DNA of 11,622 nt from Paludibacter sp. (GTDB lineage: Bacteria > Bacteroidota > Bacteroidia > Bacteroidales > Paludibacteraceae). Below the pieces are notes generated by a model. That model had not been told where the DNA came from. It saw only the letters and a list, made by a program, of their open reading frames with translations, and ran no database searches. The stretch covers positions 1 through 11,622 of the forward strand of contig JAQTOL010000058.1 of assembly GCA_028748945.1 (NCBI GenBank), written 5' to 3'. Below, in pieces: positions 7,709 to 11,622 of the stretch. A program made the translations under genes and the position numbers. The stretch's first letter is position 1; each line of letters opens with the position of its first letter.

Positions 7709-8695
7709 CTAAACGGAATTTCTGATAATCAATTTTGTTGTTAAATATTCCTGAATAGCTTTTTTGTTTGTAACAAAGTTCGCCGCTTTTTCGCCCATTA
7801 AACCAAAATCGACACTAATAGCCGAAATTCCGTTTTTAATTACTTCCAAAACCGCTTCGTTGTTGTATGAAATTAATCCGATATCACTGCAAATGTTCAA
7901 CCCTGCAGCATCGGCATCTTTTATTATTTTCACCAAATCTTCGGGCAAAATACAAAGATAGACTGTTCCGGTCTCAACTCCTTTCCATTCAGACTCTTTT
8001 CGAACGATTTCGTACTCAAATCTTTCATCAAAACAGAATTTTGAAAAATAATCGATGGCACTGACGGGATGGCAAACTTCCTCCGGAAAGACAAAAGTCA
8101 GTTTGCGATATTTCTTCAATAATTGGTTCGCTTCTTTCAGGCAATTATAGAATGATTGGTCAAAATCCTGACAAATATAGGAATACTCCGATTTTTCAAA
8201 ATTTCCAAAATCAAGTAATAATAACCTAGCTGAAGGGATATTTTTCAATGCATCTGAAAACCGAATATTTGAAAAATTCATGACCACATACATGCTGTAT
8301 TTCCCGATATTATCCCTGATTATTGTTTCAAACAAACTTTCATTGTATTGATGAAAAATCAAATCTACTTTGTAGTTTTCAGGTAAATTGGCCACAAAGC
8401 GATGATACAAATTTTGTTTGAACGATGAATAAGTATCGAGCAGCAGCAAAACGTGATTCACATTACCAGTTACAAAATAACCTTTTGTCGGGTTGGAATC
8501 TATAACTCCCAGACGCTTCAGTTCATTGTAAGCTTTAAAAACGGTGTCGCGTGAAACTTTATAGTGAGCACTGGCTTCGTTTATTGACAGCAAATTATCG
8601 CCCATTCGCAAAACGCCCTGCATGATGGACAAACTAATGCCATCAGCAAGAGATTTGATTTTTGAGGTTGAATGAGTGAATTTAATATCCGTCAT
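7709..8695 (-). CDS. fucR: GntR-family transcriptional regulator with LacI-like sensor domain; probable fucose repressor FucR
   Basis: From the ATG at 8693-8695 the protein has 328 residues. Residues about 5-75 form a GntR winged helix-turn-helix (SLADGISLSIMQG...SINEASAHYKVSRDTVFKAYNELKRLGVI...KGYFV). The rest, about 78-328, looks like a periplasmic-binding-protein/LacI-type effector domain. The frame can be extended two codons to a TTG, but ATG is preferred. The gene follows fucP by 19 bp and precedes fucI, so it is co-transcribed with the permease. Bacteroides FucR, also a GntR protein, is encoded beside fucI and represses the fuc genes in response to L-fucose. The same role here is inferred from family and position. 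The recognised site is probably the repeat upstream of fucI and fucP, which would make it autoregulatory. Confidence 0.82.
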   Translation of the reverse strand: MTDIKFTHSTSKIKSLADGISLSIMQGVLRMGDNLLSINEASAHYKVSRDTVFKAYNELKRLGVIDSNPTKGYFVTGNVNHVLLLLDTYSSFKQNLYHRFVANLPENYKVDLIFHQYNESLFETIIRDNIGKYSMYVVMNFSNIRFSDALKNIPSARLLLLDFGNFEKSEYSYICQDFDQSFYNCLKEANQLLKKYRKLTFVFPEEVCHPVSAIDYFSKFCFDERFEYEIVRKESEWKGVETGTVYLCILPEDLVKIIKDADAAGLNICSDIGLISYNNEAVLEVIKNGISAISVDFGLMGEKAANFVTNKKAIQEYLTTKLIIRNSV

Positions 8696-8714
8696 CGACA
8701 ATTATTTTTAGAAA

Positions 8715-9956
8715 TTATCTGACTATATGACCTCTGAGCGCATAAAATGCGATAAATGCAAAGAACGGAATGGGTGCCAAAAATCCAATTGACATTCCGA
8801 AATTATCAGCAATCAAACCCATCAATGGCGGAAATACAGCTCCGCCTACAATTGCCATTACCAATAAAGACGATGCCTTTTTGGTTTGTGGACCCAAATC
8901 TTTTATTGCCAAAGCAAATATAGTTGGGAACATAATTGACATTACAAAGAATACAGCATATAGCGAAATTAAAGAGAACCATCCTAACTTCATACTTACT
9001 ACTGGCAATAATAGTGCGGCAGAAATAGCGCAAATTGCCAATAATTTGGTTGGCTTAAACAACGACATTAAATAACTTCCGCTCATCCTACCAATCATAA
9101 ATAAGGCAAAACCGATGCTTAAAAAGTAAGGAGCCAACTTTACATCAAACCGGGGATATTGTCCTTCATCGGTCACAAAATTAATAAGATAACTAAAAAT
9201 ACCAGTTTGAGCAGCTACATACGAAAATTGAGCAATAACTCCAAAAATAAAATGGGATTGTTTCCTTAGTGGAATATGAAATGTCGGTTTTTCTTCTGTT
9301 CCTGTTTCAATAAAACCATGAGCGTGTACTTCATCTTCTTCACTAATTTCGGGTAGTTTCAACCGCATAAACACAAATGCTACGGCGAGCACGAGCAAAC
9401 CAATAACCAACATAGGTAGAATGGTAGAGTAAAATTTTTCTCCTACTATTTCGCTGGTGCTGTTGTAAATGTACAATGCAATAAGTGGCCCCAATACCCA
9501 GGCTAATCCATTGAAAGATTGAGAAAGATTGATTCTTCTTTCAGCCGATTCTTTTGGGCCTAATTTGGTGGTATATGGATTTGCTGCCGTTTCAAGCGTA
9601 GCTAAACCGCAGCCTAAAAGGAATAAACAAGTAAGGAAAATCCAAAACGACTCAAACCCCGCTGTGGCAGCAATCAGTAAAGCGCCTGAAGCAAACAAAA
9701 ACAACCCCAGCACAATTCCTTTTTTGTAGCCAAATCGCTTCATAAAGATTCCTGCCGGAATTGCCATGCTAAAATAGGCTCCGTACAAAGCAAATTGAAT
9801 AAGACTTGACTGCCATTTATGTAAATGCAAAATTTGCTGGAAATGTTTATCTAAAGTGTCCAGCATTCCGTGAGCCAGACCCCATAGGAAAAATAATGAT
9901 GTGATAAATATAAACGGTAGTTTGTATTCTTTGGTAATTAGTTTTGGATGTGGCAT
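8715..9956 (-). CDS. fucP: L-fucose:H+ symporter FucP (major facilitator superfamily)
   Basis: This 413-residue protein has about twelve hydrophobic segments and belongs to the FHS/FucP branch of the major facilitator superfamily, which imports L-fucose with a proton through the inner membrane. The two acidic residues needed for transport in E. coli FucP (D46, E135) align with D33 in GMLDTLDKHF and E122 in LETAANPY. The motif GLFLFASGALL and the IPAGIFMKRFGYKKG loop are also typical. The start is the ATG at 9954-9956; E. coli FucP (438 residues) has a longer N-terminus. A two-unit repeat matching the fucI operator lies 76-95 bp upstream. The regulator gene follows 19 bp downstream, suggesting a fucP-fucR operon. 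Related carriers of other sugars cannot be fully excluded, but the context favours fucose. Confidence 0.9.
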   Translation of the reverse strand: MPHPKLITKEYKLPFIFITSLFFLWGLAHGMLDTLDKHFQQILHLHKWQSSLIQFALYGAYFSMAIPAGIFMKRFGYKKGIVLGLFLFASGALLIAATAGFESFWIFLTCLFLLGCGLATLETAANPYTTKLGPKESAERRINLSQSFNGLAWVLGPLIALYIYNSTSEIVGEKFYSTILPMLVIGLLVLAVAFVFMRLKLPEISEEDEVHAHGFIETGTEEKPTFHIPLRKQSHFIFGVIAQFSYVAAQTGIFSYLINFVTDEGQYPRFDVKLAPYFLSIGFALFMIGRMSGSYLMSLFKPTKLLAICAISAALLLPVVSMKLGWFSLISLYAVFFVMSIMFPTIFALAIKDLGPQTKKASSLLVMAIVGGAVFPPLMGLIADNFGMSIGFLAPIPFFAFIAFYALRGHIVR

Positions 9957-10031
9957 AGTTTTTTGATGTGTAATTAGATTTATAGAATTGTATGAGCACT
10001 GTAATAGATACTTTCAGTATATTAATTAATT

Positions 10032-10055
10032 GACTGTGCTGAACTGTGCTGCAAA
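10032..10055 (-). promoter_or_regulatory. Candidate FucR operator upstream of fucP: two 10-bp direct repeats
   Basis: The plus strand has GACTGTGCTG (10032-10041) and AACTGTGCTG (10042-10051). Over 19 bases the minus strand reads CAGCACAGTTCAGCACAGT, against CAGCATAGTTCAGCATAGT at fucI, 17 of 19 identical. As at fucI, the repeats directly follow a TTTG (10052-10055) on the minus strand. A possible inverted half-site, TGAGCACTGT, lies at 9993-10002. A short stem ATACT/AGTAT (10008-10020) is also in this leader. Confidence 0.6.
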
Positions 10056-10095
10056 AATAAATATTAATGGTTAGATAAACTTATTGTATTTATAT

Positions 10096-10113
10096 GTTCT
10101 TCAACAGAAAAAC
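10096..10113 (-). terminator. Weak hairpin downstream of the fucosidase gene
   Basis: The minus strand can form a 7-bp stem with a UGUU loop and one G-U pair (GTTTTTC with GAAGAAC), 34 bp after the fucosidase stop. No U-tract follows, so it is only a weak candidate for ending the fucosidase transcript before the fucP promoter. Confidence 0.25.
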
Positions 10114-10147
10114 ACGAAATTATATTTTTTTGGATTGCGCCTGACTT

Positions 10148-11622
10148 TTATTTCTTAAACTTAACTGCAAAAGTAACAACGTTGAAGTCTGGCATCGTAC
10201 TTGGTTTGTTGATCAGCAATGAATTATCACCTTGATTCCACTGTATTTTCTCCTTACTTCCAAGCAACGAAACTGATGCAATGGCCTTGTTTGAATATTT
10301 CGAAAGTTTGCCCAATGATTTAATTTCGATATTTTCAAGCGGTGTATTCATGCAAAAGACATATAAAACACCTTCTTTTGTTGTGAACCGTATATCAGTT
10401 GGTTGATAAGCACGTGTATCTTTCAAACCACCAAACTGACCTTTTTCCTGTAGACCGGTAGTGGACGGTCCTTCACCATATATCTTCCATGGACGCGAAC
10501 TGTAAATGGCTTCACCGTTAATTTTGGTCCAGCCGGCAATTTCTTCCAGAATTTTCACAACGTCCGGTTCCAAATCACCTTCGGGAGTTTGAACAACATT
10601 TAAAAGAAGATTTCCATTTTTACTGACTATATCCACCAACATTTGGATGATTTCTTCTGAAGTTTTGTATTTCTGACCGGTACGGTAAAACCAATCTCCT
10701 ATAGAAGTGTCAGTTTGCCAGGGAAATTCACTTATGGAATCCAACACACCACGTTCCACATCCTGCACAAATCTTCCCTTTGAAGGTTCTTTGCAGGTAT
10801 AAACAGCTTCCAGGTTTCCATTATTCTTCTGTATATCTTCGTTGTAGAAGTGTGCAATTAAACTTCTGCCCACTTCGTTGCCAAAGGGTAATGCACAATC
10901 AGAATATAGAAAATCCGGTTTGTACATATCTACCAATTCGCTAATTCTCGCGAACCATTCCTTTTGCCAAACCGGATTTTTTGTCATCCAACCGGTATCA
11001 TCGGCAGCAGCTTTGCCATGGTATAATTCTGCGTATTTCGGATCATTCCCATCATAGGGAACACCAGCTTTGTCACCTGTTTTGTCGGCACTGTGAGCCT
11101 TTTGAAACCAGGTATAGCTGGCTGCCAAATGCTCAGAAACTCCAAAACGAAGCCCTTCTTTTTTTGCCGCTTTTTGCCATAAACCAACAACATCTTTATG
11201 TGGCCCCATATTTACCGAATTCCAACTGTGAAGTTTCGAATTCCACAAAAAGAAATTGTCGTGATGCGTTCCCATGGATACAAAATATTTTGCACCTACT
11301 TTTTTATAGAGCTTCATCAATTGCTCAGGATTCCAACGTTCTGCTTTCCACAAAGGAATAATGTCCTTATAACCGCTTACCGAAGGGTGACCGTATCTTT
11401 TCAGATGATCTTCATAGTCCTGAGTTTCCCATTTGCTACCTTCCTGAATATACATATTTCGGGCATACCAATCACCTTGACGCGGTACAGCTTGTGGTCC
11501 CCAATGAGCCCAGATGCCAAATTTTGCATCACGAAACCAGTCAGGATATTGGTAATGTTCAAGAGAAGCATCGGTAGCTGCAAATTTTCCTTCTGTAGTT
11601 TCTTGTGCAATTAAAGTAAAAA
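10148..11622 (-). CDS. Alpha-L-fucosidase, glycoside hydrolase family 29; N-terminus cut by the window edge
   Basis: The frame stays open to the window edge, giving 490 residues, 55 more than the first internal ATG (11455) would give. The internal ATG is not the start because the extension holds conserved GH29 sequence (DWFRDAKFGIWAHWGPQ, GDWYARN). The first visible residues, FTLIAQET, look like the end of a signal peptide, so the enzyme is probably exported. Family features include GTHHDNFFLWNS and KPDFLYSDCALPFG, whose Asp (codon 10898-10900) is the likely nucleophile. Next come WQTDTSIGDWFYRTGQ and a C-terminal GNLLLNV...RPWKIYGEGP block followed by a beta-sandwich-like tail. GH29 enzymes release L-fucose from glycans by a retaining mechanism. 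It ends 191 bp before fucP, which fits supply of fucose to FucP and FucI. The linkage specificity cannot be read from the sequence. Confidence 0.92.
   Translation of the reverse strand, partial: FTLIAQETTEGKFAATDASLEHYQYPDWFRDAKFGIWAHWGPQAVPRQGDWYARNMYIQEGSKWETQDYEDHLKRYGHPSVSGYKDIIPLWKAERWNPEQLMKLYKKVGAKYFVSMGTHHDNFFLWNSKLHSWNSVNMGPHKDVVGLWQKAAKKEGLRFGVSEHLAASYTWFQKAHSADKTGDKAGVPYDGNDPKYAELYHGKAAADDTGWMTKNPVWQKEWFARISELVDMYKPDFLYSDCALPFGNEVGRSLIAHFYNEDIQKNNGNLEAVYTCKEPSKGRFVQDVERGVLDSISEFPWQTDTSIGDWFYRTGQKYKTSEEIIQMLVDIVSKNGNLLLNVVQTPEGDLEPDVVKILEEIAGWTKINGEAIYSSRPWKIYGEGPSTTGLQEKGQFGGLKDTRAYQPTDIRFTTKEGVLYVFCMNTPLENIEIKSLGKLSKYSNKAIASVSLLGSKEKIQWNQGDNSLLINKPSTMPDFNVVTFAVKFKK

Noticed and set aside
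8696..8701. A TTG two codons upstream of the regulator ATG as the start of fucR
   Set aside because: It adds only two residues, and the ATG at 8693-8695 is the ordinary start and keeps the whole winged-helix domain.
10148..11455. The fucosidase as a complete 435-residue gene starting at 11455
   Set aside because: The frame continues to the window edge and the added 55 residues hold conserved GH29 sequence and the end of a signal peptide.
10981..11614. Plus-strand open frames of 126 and 138 codons
   Set aside because: Both are antisense to the well-supported GH29 gene and have compositions (Cys, His, Phe-rich) typical of shadow frames.

Overview
The window looks like chromosomal DNA from a Bacteroidota bacterium, probably of Bacteroidales/Marinilabiliales type. 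The protein families fit this, intergenic DNA is very AT-rich, starts lack clear Shine-Dalgarno sequences, and a Bacteroidota-type -7 element (TAnnTTTG) lies upstream of the kinase gene. The assignment rests on these features only, not on a database search. Every gene I can support is on the minus strand, so the transcriptional order runs from high to low coordinates.

Layout in transcription order: a GH29 alpha-L-fucosidase whose N-terminus is cut by the window edge (10148-11622); an L-fucose permease FucP (8715-9956) followed closely by a GntR-type regulator that is probably FucR (7709-8695); L-fucose isomerase FucI (5813-7600); a 443-bp gene-free region holding two long hairpins and the kinase promoter (5370-5812); rhamnulokinase RhaB (3846-5369), L-rhamnose isomerase RhaA (2559-3821) and the L-rhamnose symporter RhaT (1369-2439); a 243-bp spacer with a 14-bp-stem hairpin; and the start of a 2-oxo acid dehydrogenase E2 gene cut by the left edge (1-1125).

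Together the genes form a joint deoxyhexose locus. The fucosidase would release L-fucose from glycans, FucP imports it and FucI makes L-fuculose. RhaT imports L-rhamnose and RhaA makes L-rhamnulose. One sugar kinase, placed in the rhamnose operon, is the only kinase visible. No aldolase (FucA or RhaD) is present, so both pathways must be completed by genes outside the window. The E2 gene is central metabolism and is probably an unrelated neighbour.

The most informative non-coding signals are two. First, a near-identical 10-bp-period direct repeat occurs upstream of both fucI and fucP, and is a good candidate FucR operator. Second, a 29-bp hairpin between fucI and rhaB has four imperfect positions, all of which become G-U pairs only in minus-strand RNA. 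I see no tRNA, rRNA, CRISPR, insertion sequence or clearly novel enzyme system. The biology is largely known sugar catabolism in an unusual combined arrangement.
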